The translations under genes were made by a program, and so were the position numbers. Below are positions 6,718 through 14,281 of a DNA stretch of 45,291 nucleotides, in pieces; the first letter of the stretch is position 1; the number at the start of each line of letters is the position of its first letter. Origin of the DNA: a virus. A model generated the notes under the pieces. That model was not told where the DNA came from and made no database searches. It was given only the letters and a program-made list of their open reading frames with translations. Location: positions 1 through 45,291 of the IMG/VR virus record IMGVR_UViG_3300033150_001041, one strand, 5' to 3'.

Positions 6718-6751
6718 AGCAGACTAGCAGGTTGGGAGGATGCACGAGGCG

Positions 6752-7786
6752 ATGCGTTCAGCAGCAAGGTTTCAAGGGCCGGTAACGGGCTTCACGGGCT
6801 ACGGTAAGCTCTTCGCCTGGCTCGTGAAGCGGCTGAAGCGCATGAGAGGCATTTCCCTAGAAGTGACGGCGCATAGGGGTAGAATATCGCCAAGCGCGCC
6901 GGACGAACTAGTGCAGTCACTTGCCCGCAAGGCAGACCACAGGTATCTTGGCCTGCTGCTGGCAACCCCCGACGAGACGCACCTCATTCCCACAGTCCGC
7001 AGGGTTCACCTCACGATGTGGGAAACGACCAGGCTCCCCAACATTGCCATTCAAGGCCTCAATGCGAACGCTACGGAGGCCTGGGTGACGAGTGACTTCT
7101 GCCTGTCGGTATTCCGAGACTGTCTCACGGTGCCGGTGAGGAAGGTGGGGTGTGGCGTGGACAGTAGCTTATTCACGCTCGGCGACCTGCGTGACCGCAA
7201 CAAGCTCACCTTCGGGACTATGGGCGTGATGTCGCGGAGAAAGGGCGTGGACGTGCTGCTGCGGGCTTGGGGCGCATCGCTGGCGGATAAGGAAGACGCT
7301 CGCCTCCTCATCAAGACGCGGGACACTAGGTGGCTTCCGCCGGAGGCTACTGTCTTTCCGAACGTGCAGGTGTTTGAGGGCGACTGGGAGCACGAGAAGG
7401 TCGTGCAGTTCTATCAAGCACTCGACTACTTCGTGCTGCCTACTCGTGGTGAAGGCTACGGGTTATGTCCGATAGAGGCAGCCTGCTGTGGGACGCCTGG
7501 CTTCGTGACGCGCTGGTCGGGGCCGGTAGACTATCTTTCGCGGTACATACAGCCCATCGAGGTACTGGGGCTGTATGGTATTCCCGAAGGCGGGGCCATA
7601 GAGAGGTCGGGGCAATGGGCGGAACCTAATGCTGACCATCTGGTGTTCATCCTCAGGGATTGCTACGAGAGGGGCGGCCCCACGGAGGAGGAACGGCGGC
7701 TGACCTCCAGGTGGGCGAGGGGGAACTGGGATATTCAGCCTATGGCGGAGGCGATAGCCCAAGGGTTGAGGAGGCTATCGCGGTGA
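6752..7786 (+). CDS. glycosyltransferase, GT-B fold (GT4-like)
   Basis: A protein of 344 residues with the family-4 C-terminal nucleotide-sugar site: the G-R/K-G motif region F-G-T-M-G-V-M-S-R-R-K-G-V-D-V-L-L and, near residue 233, E-G-Y-G-L-C-P-I-E-A-A-C-C-G-T-P-G. It would transfer a sugar from a nucleotide donor to an unknown acceptor. ATG 6752 is preferred because GGGAGG ends 12 bases before it; ATG 6740 directly abuts that site. The gene overlaps the methyltransferase start by GTGA, so the two are coupled. It could glycosylate modified DNA bases, virion proteins or host surface polymers. Confidence 0.8.
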   Translation: MRSAARFQGPVTGFTGYGKLFAWLVKRLKRMRGISLEVTAHRGRISPSAPDELVQSLARKADHRYLGLLLATPDETHLIPTVRRVHLTMWETTRLPNIAIQGLNANATEAWVTSDFCLSVFRDCLTVPVRKVGCGVDSSLFTLGDLRDRNKLTFGTMGVMSRRKGVDVLLRAWGASLADKEDARLLIKTRDTRWLPPEATVFPNVQVFEGDWEHEKVVQFYQALDYFVLPTRGEGYGLCPIEAACCGTPGFVTRWSGPVDYLSRYIQPIEVLGLYGIPEGGAIERSGQWAEPNADHLVFILRDCYERGGPTEEERRLTSRWARGNWDIQPMAEAIAQGLRRLSR

Positions 7787-8712
7787 GACCCTATTGGAGC
7801 GACGAGAGGCACGGCCTAGAGATATACCACGGGGACTGCTTGGAGGTCATGCCGGAGCTTGAGCGGGAGTTCGACCTGTGCCTGACTGACCCGCCGTACG
7901 GCAAGGGCAAGGGTTTTGCTGGGGAGGGGCTACAGCACGATGATTGGTATGCTCTTATCCAACGTGCGGTACAGGAGGCGTACGGTGTAAGCGACTGCCT
8001 ACTGTCGTTCTGGCCTACGGTCGGCCTCCGAGATGCTATGACAATCCTTCCAGAAGACCCTCGCGTCATTGTCTGGAATAAGACCAACCAATATACAGCA
8101 GTCTCGTCGCGGGGCTTCCTCTACACTTGGACACCTCTCTGCCTGTGGGGTCAGTCTCGCATGATGCAAGCGCGTCAAGCGCACAGAGAGGCTGTTGGTC
8201 GGGAACTCAAGCGGGTTCGTTTGGCAAAAGGTCTCACGACTTCTTCTGCGCTACAGGCAATCGGGCGGCCCGCCACTGGGCTTTGGTCGAACTGGGAACA
8301 CGGGCTTATGGTGCCCAACCAGCACGACCGCAAGGCTATTGAGCGACTAATGGGACAGACTTTTGATTTCCTTCCGCCTGGGGCAAAGCAAGATGCACTA
8401 TATCCCGATGTGTTCTCTGGCCCGGTAGTGATTCCCGACTCGAATGAGGACACGGCACATCCTACCCAGAAACCCCTCTGGTTGCTTCTGCGACTCATTA
8501 GAGCAATCGGGGGTGACCGCTTGCTCGACCCCTTCCTCGGCTCCGGCACTACCCTCGTCGCCTGCTACCGCCTTGGACGGTGGGGCATCGGCATAGAGAT
8601 AAGCGAACAGTACTGTGAGTTGGCCGCCAAACGCCTTGAGCGGGAAATCGCCCAGGGCCGCTTGTGGGAGCCAGCGGAGTTGGACACAGTAGACGATAGG
8701 AGGCTGCTCTGA
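7783..8712 (+). CDS. DNA methyltransferase, N4-cytosine/N6-adenine type, with an inserted HTH
   Basis: A 309-residue S-adenosylmethionine-dependent DNA methyltransferase. The catalytic D-P-P-Y (36-39) precedes the cofactor motif D-P-F-L-G-S-G-T-T (249-257), the beta-type order, and H-P-T-Q-K-P is at 226-231. DPPY predicts amino-group methylation of A or C. The target-recognition region between them contains, at about 135-185, an XRE-like helix-turn-helix (R-E-L-K-R-V-R-L-A-K-G-L). GTG 7783 overlaps the previous stop. No cognate restriction enzyme is adjacent, so it is probably an orphan enzyme for host-restriction evasion or gene control. The stop codon abuts palindrome copy 3. Confidence 0.85.
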   Translation: MRPYWSDERHGLEIYHGDCLEVMPELEREFDLCLTDPPYGKGKGFAGEGLQHDDWYALIQRAVQEAYGVSDCLLSFWPTVGLRDAMTILPEDPRVIVWNKTNQYTAVSSRGFLYTWTPLCLWGQSRMMQARQAHREAVGRELKRVRLAKGLTTSSALQAIGRPATGLWSNWEHGLMVPNQHDRKAIERLMGQTFDFLPPGAKQDALYPDVFSGPVVIPDSNEDTAHPTQKPLWLLLRLIRAIGGDRLLDPFLGSGTTLVACYRLGRWGIGIEISEQYCELAAKRLEREIAQGRLWEPAELDTVDDRRLL

Positions 8713-8715
8713 ATA

Positions 8716-8731
8716 GTGGAACCGGTTCCAC
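8716..8731. repeat. 16-bp palindrome, copy 3 of 7
   Basis: An exact GTGGAACCGGTTCCAC with AATA and TATT arms, giving a 24-bp perfect dyad at 8712-8735. It starts at the last base of the methyltransferase stop codon and lies 13 bp before a -35 element. Confidence 0.9.
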
Positions 8732-8744
8732 TATTCGGGGGTGC

Positions 8745-8773
8745 TTGCGCGACTGCAACGAATATGCTACCAT
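8745..8773 (+). promoter_or_regulatory. sigma70-type promoter for the connector and tail genes
   Basis: TTGCGC (8745-8750), a 17-bp spacer and TACCAT (8768-8773). Moderate match. It sits between palindrome copy 3 and the first head-tail gene. Confidence 0.45.
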
Positions 8774-8790
8774 TCGTGCGGTGAGGAACC

Positions 8791-9456
8791 TTGACCTCTT
8801 CGGAGTTACTGAACAACCTGCGGAACAGAGGTATCAGCGCGACGCAGATGTCGGATGCCGTGGCGACAGCATTGTTAGATGATGTCCTGCGCACCTACAA
8901 TCACTATCGCCCGCAGATGGACTATGCAACGCTGACTACCGTGGCTTATCAGACGAAGTATGATGCCGATAGCAGCTTGCTACGAGTGGTGGACGTGTAT
9001 TGGGAACCCTCTGGCACCTCCGATGTGGTATCTACAATCCTCAGCGAACTTGCGGTGCTCAAGGAAGACTTCGACTACCCCTCCATCTCCAAGATATACT
9101 ACACGAAGCGGCACCGACTGCGAGACGTAACGCATGGGAGATGGCGATGGGACGGAACACAGATATGGCTTATCCCCACGCCGACTACTTCAGATGACAT
9201 AGTGCCCTACGTCTTCACCAAGGCCTTCACATCCATCTCCGCCGTGCCCACAGCAGACGAGGAACTCTTGGTGATGCTCTTCGAGGCCCTCGCGTTGCGC
9301 TACATAGCGAACACTCAAGCGGGTGAGGGAGGTTGGCGGGCAGGAAGTTACAGCGTTGATGGGGCAACGATTCGGGAGGAACGAAGGGATGCTAACCTAG
9401 CATATCAGCGTGTCTGCGCCTTGCTGGGCGGCGGCGGCGTAGTAAAGCGAGACTGA
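8791..9456 (+). CDS. head-tail connector (adaptor) protein candidate
   Basis: A 221-residue protein from TTG 8791, with GTGAGG upstream. It opens with an acidic helical stretch and has a central beta-rich part (W-R-W-D-G-T-Q-I-W-L-I-P) and a helical end (E-E-L-L-V-M-L-F-E-A-L-A-L-R-Y-I-A). This, plus its place as the first of four small genes before the tail tube gene, fits an HK97 gp6 or SPP1 gp15-like connector that binds the portal. The family assignment is from pattern and synteny only. Confidence 0.5.
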   Translation: MTSSELLNNLRNRGISATQMSDAVATALLDDVLRTYNHYRPQMDYATLTTVAYQTKYDADSSLLRVVDVYWEPSGTSDVVSTILSELAVLKEDFDYPSISKIYYTKRHRLRDVTHGRWRWDGTQIWLIPTPTTSDDIVPYVFTKAFTSISAVPTADEELLVMLFEALALRYIANTQAGEGGWRAGSYSVDGATIREERRDANLAYQRVCALLGGGGVVKRD

Positions 9457-9459
9457 ACG

Positions 9460-9825
9460 ATGAAAGACGGCGCCTTTCTTCAGAAGATAACAATAACACG
9501 CCAAGCTACAACGTGGGACGAGACCACGAAGCGTCCCAAGACTGGCACCTCAAGCACAATCTCCACGGGCGTCAAGGCCTTGCTATCCCATCAGAGTGCG
9601 GGAGAAAGTGATGCTCTGATGGGGGTGCTTCCTACGAACCGAACGCTTCTCTTCGTGGAGCCGACTGCCGACTTGCGCAAGAACGATGTGGTGAAGGACG
9701 AGTCGAACGATAGAGAGTATGTTGTGCAGACACAGCCCTTTCTGTTCAAGAACCCGAGGACGGGGGAAGACAGCCACCTCCAGGCTGAGGTGCTGCCGCT
9801 TGAGCCAGAGGACAGGGAAACCTAG
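9460..9825 (+). CDS. head closure / head-tail joining protein candidate
   Basis: A 121-residue protein starting 3 bp after the previous stop. It is beginning-to-end beta-rich (I-T-I-T-R, L-L-F-V-E-P, E-Y-V-V-Q-T-Q-P) with a length and pattern typical of the phage head-tail joining or SPP1 gp16-like closure family, which plugs the capsid exit. The assignment rests mainly on order: connector, closure, tail terminator, then HK97 gp10-like protein. The next gene starts on GTG at the last base of its stop. Confidence 0.5.
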   Translation: MKDGAFLQKITITRQATTWDETTKRPKTGTSSTISTGVKALLSHQSAGESDALMGVLPTNRTLLFVEPTADLRKNDVVKDESNDREYVVQTQPFLFKNPRTGEDSHLQAEVLPLEPEDRET

Positions 9826-10331
9826 TGGCCGACCACAGACAGGAAATCAAAGACAAGCTCTTTCTCGCCTGCGACTGGAGTTGGACGGGGCATGGAGACG
9901 CTCCCGCTGACGCTAGTTCCTTGAAGAGCAAGCTGGAGGGCCATCCCATAGACTGGCTTGACAAGCAGACACGTTATCCCGCGCTTTTCTTTACCTATGA
10001 CCAATGGCCTATGTCTAGCCCTCTGCCCAACATGACCACGGAGTTGTTCCGCTTCACGACTTACGTGGTGCTAACGAAGCCAACGAATGCCTATCTCTAC
10101 GACGCGGCGATGGCGCTCATGCGGGCAGTAACGACGAATCTCCTTGCGGCCAAGGAGATAAACGTTCCCGCGTACAACTTGACGAATAAGCTCGACCTCG
10201 ACTACGTTGTTGACATCCGCTTGGTGGCAAGCAGCTTGGAGAATCCGGTGGCTTCGTTCCTCAGGGCGTATAGCCTGCCGTATATATGCGACATGAGCAG
10301 CTTCGAAATCATGGCGGATGGTGAGCGATAA
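9825..10331 (+). CDS. tail terminator / tail completion protein candidate
   Basis: A 168-residue protein from GTG 9825, overlapping the previous TAG by one base. It begins with a helix (H-R-Q-E-I-K-D-K-L-F-L-A) and alternates beta strands and helices (E-L-F-R-F-T-T-Y-V-V-L-T, then A-A-M-A-L-M-R-A-V-T-T-N-L-L), consistent with the lambda gpU or HK97 tail terminator fold that caps the tail tube. No strict motif supports it; position is the main argument. Confidence 0.45.
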   Translation: MADHRQEIKDKLFLACDWSWTGHGDAPADASSLKSKLEGHPIDWLDKQTRYPALFFTYDQWPMSSPLPNMTTELFRFTTYVVLTKPTNAYLYDAAMALMRAVTTNLLAAKEINVPAYNLTNKLDLDYVVDIRLVASSLENPVASFLRAYSLPYICDMSSFEIMADGER

Positions 10332-10846
10332 TGCCTGCCTTGAAGGTCTCATTCCCCAACATCACCGAGATTATTGGGCGCTACAAGATGCGTACACACA
10401 GAATGAAGAATGCTGCTCACGCTCATTGTTCGTATATGGCAATAGCTATTCAGGAGCAGGCGGTTCGCGAGTCGAGCTACACGGCTTATTCTGTCGCGGC
10501 TGCCCGAAGGGGCGTCAAGCAAGGTGGGGTGCGGTATCCCTATTCTAGGAGATACGGTGCGAACACGGGGCCGCTCGGCGATGACCGTCTTATCAATGTG
10601 CAGGACAATGGCGCGGTCAAGGCGGGCTGGTTCCACATGGAGATGCAGGGAGGGCCTAATGTTTCCATGCGAGGCCTCTTCAATAGCGCACCTTATGCGA
10701 AGTGGCTTTTCTGTCGCGAGGGCACGAAGCGTATGCGGCCAAGGCCCCTCTGGGAGCTTCTCGCGGAGAGGGGACGCCGGTTCCAGCCAATCTTCATCCC
10801 AAGGATATTCGAATATGTATTGCAAGACGCGGACGTAAAGGGATAA
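10331..10846 (+). CDS. HK97 gp10-like tail completion protein candidate
   Basis: A 171-residue basic protein whose ATG overlaps the preceding TAA. Its C-terminal part, G-T-K-R-M-R-P-R-P-L-W-E-L-L, resembles the G-T-x-x-x-x-x-R-P-F-L ending of HK97 gp10-family tail completion proteins. A central G-G-V-R-Y-P-Y-S-R-R-Y-G is unassigned. Together with the three genes upstream it completes a standard siphophage neck set. Confidence 0.5.
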   Translation: MPALKVSFPNITEIIGRYKMRTHRMKNAAHAHCSYMAIAIQEQAVRESSYTAYSVAAARRGVKQGGVRYPYSRRYGANTGPLGDDRLINVQDNGAVKAGWFHMEMQGGPNVSMRGLFNSAPYAKWLFCREGTKRMRPRPLWELLAERGRRFQPIFIPRIFEYVLQDADVKG

Positions 10847-10867
10847 CGCGTTTAGGGAGGCAGATTC

Positions 10868-11098
10868 GTGGCGCGGCAACACAAGCCAGATTGGGAGATT
10901 CTGGGCAAAGACCCCTCTGGAGCCTTGCTTGTGGCGCGTATCAATCATACTGCTGTGCATAAGTGCTGCCCCGCGTGTTTCCAGCAAGATACCTTGAGAG
11001 GGCCGCTTCGCGGCTGGCTCGTCGAGAACGGGCCGATTCTTTGGTGCCCCGATTGTGAGCATGTGCTAGTTGTCAAGGACGAAGAAGCAGAGGTTTAG
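10868..11098 (+). CDS. small zinc-ribbon protein
   Basis: A 76-residue protein from GTG 10868, with AGGGAGG upstream. It has two knuckles, C-C-P-A-C and C-P-D-C about 26 residues apart, the pattern of a zinc ribbon. Function unknown. It separates the neck genes from two glycosyltransferases and is the first of several small zinc-ribbon proteins in the window. Confidence 0.65.
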   Translation: MARQHKPDWEILGKDPSGALLVARINHTAVHKCCPACFQQDTLRGPLRGWLVENGPILWCPDCEHVLVVKDEEAEV

Positions 11099-11107
11099 GG
11101 AGGCAAT

Positions 11108-12211
11108 ATGGTAAGAATCAGGTTCGAGCACCCTAAGGCGTACCAATCCGGCGGCCTTAGGTTCTGCATCCAGCAGATTAGGCTGCTGCCGCACACGTGG
11201 TATGTGGCGCACGATGAGTTCGCGGAGAACGTGTCGCTCGTCATCCCCGACGAGACGACCGTTGAACCGTATTCACTACCCACCTGGAATGACAAGGACG
11301 ATGACCTGCGCAAGGGAGAGAGTCTGTGCCTGCTGTTCGGCGGAGGTCTAGGTGACCTTGTAAGCCTCCGCCCCGTGCTTAGGTGGCTACGCAAGAGGCG
11401 CGACTTTGGAATGATTGCTCTTGGTGTCCCATTCATGGGGCCGAGGTGGTTCTGTGGCCTTGCGGAGACGACATTCGAGTATCCGACCATGCTAGACCGC
11501 CTTACTCCCTTCGACAGGATTGTGTTGTTCGAGGGCATCTTCAAGGACACGATGCAGCGGAACCTCGTTGACGTGTTCGCCGACTACCTTGGGATTGGCG
11601 ATGCTATGGCCCCCGAAGAGAAGCAGCCGAAGCTAGTTCCTGCGCAGGGGGCTGTCGAGTACGTAAAGGGGCTTCTACCCCCACCTCGCGGTAAGTATGT
11701 TGGTATTCATTTCAATGCGACTGTGCCGGAGAGAAGCATCCCTGTTGCAACAGCGGTCGCGCTGGCTCGCATGATTGCGGATGCGGGTCATACCGCGATA
11801 TTGATAGGCACGTACAATGACCTTTGTTCCTACAATCGCGATGAGGACGGAAACCGCTACGTCGTCAGGAAGATGTGGGACGGCCTATACAACATGTGCG
11901 GGATGCTATCGGGCGAGGAGGAGTTGACCGCCTTCCTTTCCCTCCTCGACTTCTTCGTGGGCGTTGACTCCGGCCCTCTACACATAGCTGGCGCATTGGG
12001 CGTTCCAGGCTATGGCGTATTCCCCATGTATTCAAGCGACATCCGCCTGAAGTACTATCCCACGTTGGAGGGCATTGACGTACCCGAAGCATACCATTCC
12101 AAGCCAAGGGATAGTTTCTACCCCGAAGACGTAGACGAAGTGCAACGAGCACAGGAGCAGATAGATTGGGATTATTGGCTGGGCAAGATACTAGAAAGGT
12201 TGGAGGCTTGA
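11108..12211 (+). CDS. glycosyltransferase family 9 (heptosyltransferase-like)
   Basis: A 367-residue GT-B protein preceded by TTAGGGAGG. Residues 78-89, G-G-G-L-G-D-L-V-S-L-R-P, are the family-9 N-terminal loop (G-x-G-D), and V-D-S-G-P-L-H-I-A-G-A-L-G-V-P (about 285-299) is the donor-site signature of heptosyltransferases. Family 9 normally adds heptose to lipopolysaccharide core, and is unusual in phages. Here it lies between neck and tail tube genes, so it may act on a virion protein. The sugar cannot be inferred. It overlaps the next gene by one base. Confidence 0.85.
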   Translation: MVRIRFEHPKAYQSGGLRFCIQQIRLLPHTWYVAHDEFAENVSLVIPDETTVEPYSLPTWNDKDDDLRKGESLCLLFGGGLGDLVSLRPVLRWLRKRRDFGMIALGVPFMGPRWFCGLAETTFEYPTMLDRLTPFDRIVLFEGIFKDTMQRNLVDVFADYLGIGDAMAPEEKQPKLVPAQGAVEYVKGLLPPPRGKYVGIHFNATVPERSIPVATAVALARMIADAGHTAILIGTYNDLCSYNRDEDGNRYVVRKMWDGLYNMCGMLSGEEELTAFLSLLDFFVGVDSGPLHIAGALGVPGYGVFPMYSSDIRLKYYPTLEGIDVPEAYHSKPRDSFYPEDVDEVQRAQEQIDWDYWLGKILERLEA

Positions 12212-13074
12212 TGGCAACAGGACTTGTCATGCTAAATGGGCCAGCAGGTACGCTGGAGCATGTCCAGCGGATAGTCGAGGAGTTTCCTACGGCGACGACG
12301 GTGCCTTACCGTCTGCTGATAGTCAACAATGGCTGCACGGAGGGAGGGGCAGAATGGATTAGCGCCAACCTCAAGGAGGGGGAATATATCCTCAACGACG
12401 AGAACCTCGGGTACACACATGGGGCAAATCAGGGGATAGAGTTTTTCATGGCACAAGACGACGTGGAGCACATCGCTCTTGTGAACCCCGACCTCATTTT
12501 GGAGGAGGGTTGGCTGTCGGCGATGCTCAGACGCTTGCAAATCTCCCCACAATGTGGTATTGTTGGCAATAGACAGATTCGTGCTGACCAGGTTATCCAC
12601 GGCGGCGGGCGCATATTGGACGACCCCGTGCCTCTTTACGAGAGGGCGGAGACCGAACTTGCGCCTGGTGTGTTTGCAGAGGAGCGGATATTAGCCGCAT
12701 ACTCTAGGTTCGTGCATAGGGTGGGCTATGTATCCCGCGATTCGTGGAATAAGGCGGAGACCGTCCCGTGGAATACATTCGCCTGTGTCCTCTTGCGGCG
12801 CGAGATGATTGAGGACATAGGCCTGCTGGACGAGAGATTCTTCAATCGTTCGTCAGACGTGGAATACTGTTGCAGGGCATGGCGCGAGGGTTGGGAAGTA
12901 TGGTACGAACCTGCTGCGACCTTGTTCCACTTCATGGGTGTGACAGACACTAAGGTTCCACCGGAAATCAAGCAAAAGAGTATTGCTGACATGCGCTTGA
13001 TGTCCCGCGAAGAGGGCGTATGGATAGAATGGTGTAACAGCGGTATGGCACGGGAGGCCTCCAGGGACGAATAG
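12211..13074 (+). CDS. glycosyltransferase family 2
   Basis: A 287-residue GT-A protein starting at ATG 12211, which shares a base with the previous stop and follows GGTTGGAGG. It has the family-2 features: L-L-I-V-N-N-G-C-T-E-G (about 33-43), E-N-L-G-Y-T-H-G-A-N-Q-G, the metal-binding N-P-D near residue 93 and, late, F-N-R-S-S-D-V-E-Y-C-C-R-A-W-R-E-G. The ending is like bacterial rhamnosyltransferases. It is followed at 12 bp by the tail tube gene in the same transcript, which supports a role in late, virion-linked glycosylation. Confidence 0.85.
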   Translation: MATGLVMLNGPAGTLEHVQRIVEEFPTATTVPYRLLIVNNGCTEGGAEWISANLKEGEYILNDENLGYTHGANQGIEFFMAQDDVEHIALVNPDLILEEGWLSAMLRRLQISPQCGIVGNRQIRADQVIHGGGRILDDPVPLYERAETELAPGVFAEERILAAYSRFVHRVGYVSRDSWNKAETVPWNTFACVLLRREMIEDIGLLDERFFNRSSDVEYCCRAWREGWEVWYEPAATLFHFMGVTDTKVPPEIKQKSIADMRLMSREEGVWIEWCNSGMAREASRDE

Positions 13075-13086
13075 GAGGCCATGAGA

Positions 13087-13458
13087 ATGGCTAGGCGAAT
13101 CGGACATGACGTAACCGTGTTCAGCATCAGCGGCACGGACGTGAAGGCGCTGTTCCGCGATGGGTCGGTGCATCTCTCAGCGGATGAGATTGACCTCTCA
13201 GCAGCCTTAGACGACTGGGCACACTCTCGCACCAGCCTAAAGCACTGGGAGATTACTTGCACCAAGCTCATTGACTCAGCCGCCGACTTCATGGACATGC
13301 TGGTCACCGGAGGCACGGTAGCAGTCACTACTGACATGGGCGGCAAAACCTTCGCCGCCACCGGCGTTCTTGTAGACAATACAACGTCTACGGGGCAAGG
13401 CGAAGAGACGGAAGCTGTAACCATTCGTGGCTACGGCGACGAGCCAACAATCACGTAG
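13087..13458 (+). CDS. major tail (tail tube) protein candidate
   Basis: A 123-residue, beta-rich, acidic protein. ATG 13087 is 8 bases after AGGAGG; an ATG at 13081 would be only 2 bases away. The pattern D-V-T-V-F-S-I-S-G-T-D-V, S-A-A-L-D-D-W and V-T-T-D-M-G-G-K-T-F-A-A-T-G-V-L-V-D-N fits a small tail tube subunit. Its position directly before the frameshifting tail chaperone pair and the tape measure gene is the usual place of the tail tube gene. Confidence 0.65.
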   Translation: MARRIGHDVTVFSISGTDVKALFRDGSVHLSADEIDLSAALDDWAHSRTSLKHWEITCTKLIDSAADFMDMLVTGGTVAVTTDMGGKTFAATGVLVDNTTSTGQGEETEAVTIRGYGDEPTIT

Positions 13459-13474
13459 TAAGGGAGGAGATGTT

Positions 13475-13945
13475 ATGGCGGAGGAGAAGGAAGGGACTAG
13501 TGCGTCTGCGCGGAAGTCCAAGAAGGCGTCTAAGGAGAAGCTTGCTTCAAAGGATGACTTCCTGCGGCTGGCCTCTGACGAGGTGCTGGAGAAGCATATC
13601 GAGGTATTCCACCTCAACGACCTCGACCTCGACGTGAAGATTGCACCGGCGAGGTTTAGGGACTTCCACCGGATACTTACGGAGATTCGGGAGTCTGGTG
13701 GCACGGCTGAGGAGCAGGCAGAGTTGGAACTAGCGTGGATAGTAGCCTGCATGGTGGAGCCTGAGATAACGGCAGATGATGCCGCCCGCCTGATGGAATC
13801 CCGCTCGCCCGACATAGGTGCTTTAGCTGTTCGTTGTGCCTCCATTTCTGGAATGGGCTACAACGCGGAAATGGTAGCCCGTCAAGCTGTATCTGCCTCT
13901 GACGACGAGACGCCGGAGGGAGACAGTAACAGCCCTTTAGGGTAG
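13475..13945 (+). CDS. tail assembly chaperone (short form)
   Basis: A 156-residue acidic and helical protein with GGGAGGAG before ATG 13475. It lies between tail tube and tape measure genes. Its last codons contain CCCTTTA at 13933-13939, so a fraction of ribosomes should slip to -1 and continue into the frame that ends at 14208, as in lambda gpG and gpGT. The N-terminus is lysine-rich. Such chaperones bind the tape measure protein and recruit tube subunits; the short form is expected in excess. Confidence 0.85.
   Translation: MAEEKEGTSASARKSKKASKEKLASKDDFLRLASDEVLEKHIEVFHLNDLDLDVKIAPARFRDFHRILTEIRESGGTAEEQAELELAWIVACMVEPEITADDAARLMESRSPDIGALAVRCASISGMGYNAEMVARQAVSASDDETPEGDSNSPLG
13933..13939 (+). 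other. -1 ribosomal frameshift site CCCTTTA
   Basis: In the chaperone frame the codons are AGC-CCT-TTA, so the heptamer reads C-CCT-TTA, a canonical X-XXY-YYZ slippery sequence, two codons before the TAG. Slipping back one base gives TTT-AGG-GTA and enters the frame of 13951-14208 with no stop in between. Confidence 0.85.
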
Positions 13946-13950
13946 GCCAG

Positions 13951-14208
13951 TTGTACTTCAACCGATACGCTGCCGTCGTCGAGGAGTTGCACATTCTGCC
14001 ATGTATGCTGCCGAAGGATGTGCCCGATGCCGCCCTCGATGAACTGGCAACGTATCGTCGCGTTAAGGCTAGGCTAGAGAGGCAAGCCTTGAACGTTTGC
14101 CCTAGGTGCATGAAAAGACGCGAGCAGGAACTAAAGACTTGCAGCGTGTGCGGCGCGAAGTACAATGACGCTGGGGATTGGGAACCACCAGAGGGGGAAC
14201 AGCAATAA
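13951..14208 (+). CDS. tail assembly chaperone extension (T part of a G-T fusion), with zinc ribbon
   Basis: This frame lacks a good ribosome binding site (nearest start TTG 13951) and is best read as the C-terminal extension of the chaperone after -1 frameshifting at 13933-13939. The fusion would be about 244 residues. The extension has C-P-R-C and C-S-V-C-G knuckles 15 residues apart, a zinc ribbon not found in lambda gpT. In lambda this part contacts tail tube subunits while the G part binds the tape measure. Confidence 0.8.
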   Translation: MYFNRYAAVVEELHILPCMLPKDVPDAALDELATYRRVKARLERQALNVCPRCMKRREQELKTCSVCGAKYNDAGDWEPPEGEQQ

Positions 14209-14230
14209 CTCTCCGGTAGGCAGGGAGGCA

Positions 14231-14281
14231 ATGAAAGGCGCTGGACTATGCCAACGCAAGGCGGTTACCAGGACAACTTAG
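14231..14281 (+). CDS. possible 16-residue leader peptide overlapping the tape measure start
   Basis: ATG 14231 has an ideal GGGAGG site two bases upstream and reads M-K-G-A-G-L-C-Q-R-K before TAG at 14279. It overlaps the tape measure start in another frame. The tape measure ATG itself has no close site, so translation of this short frame might couple to it. May be chance. Confidence 0.25.
   Translation: MKGAGLCQRKAVTRTT

Larger units (their letters stand above)
6184..6751. other. 568-bp non-coding region
   Basis: This is the longest gap in the window. It holds three successive nested inverted repeats (6222-6392), a promoter at 6410-6438, a possible 50-codon frame at 6468-6620, palindrome copy 2 at 6555-6570, a small hairpin at 6654-6673 and an extended -10 promoter at 6712. 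No convincing gene is present on the minus strand. Confidence 0.6.

Noticed and set aside
10349-11062. A 237-codon minus-strand open frame
   Set aside because: It lies opposite the tail completion and zinc-ribbon genes, has no good ribosome binding site, and its translation has no recognisable features. The plus-strand genes there have proper starts and order.
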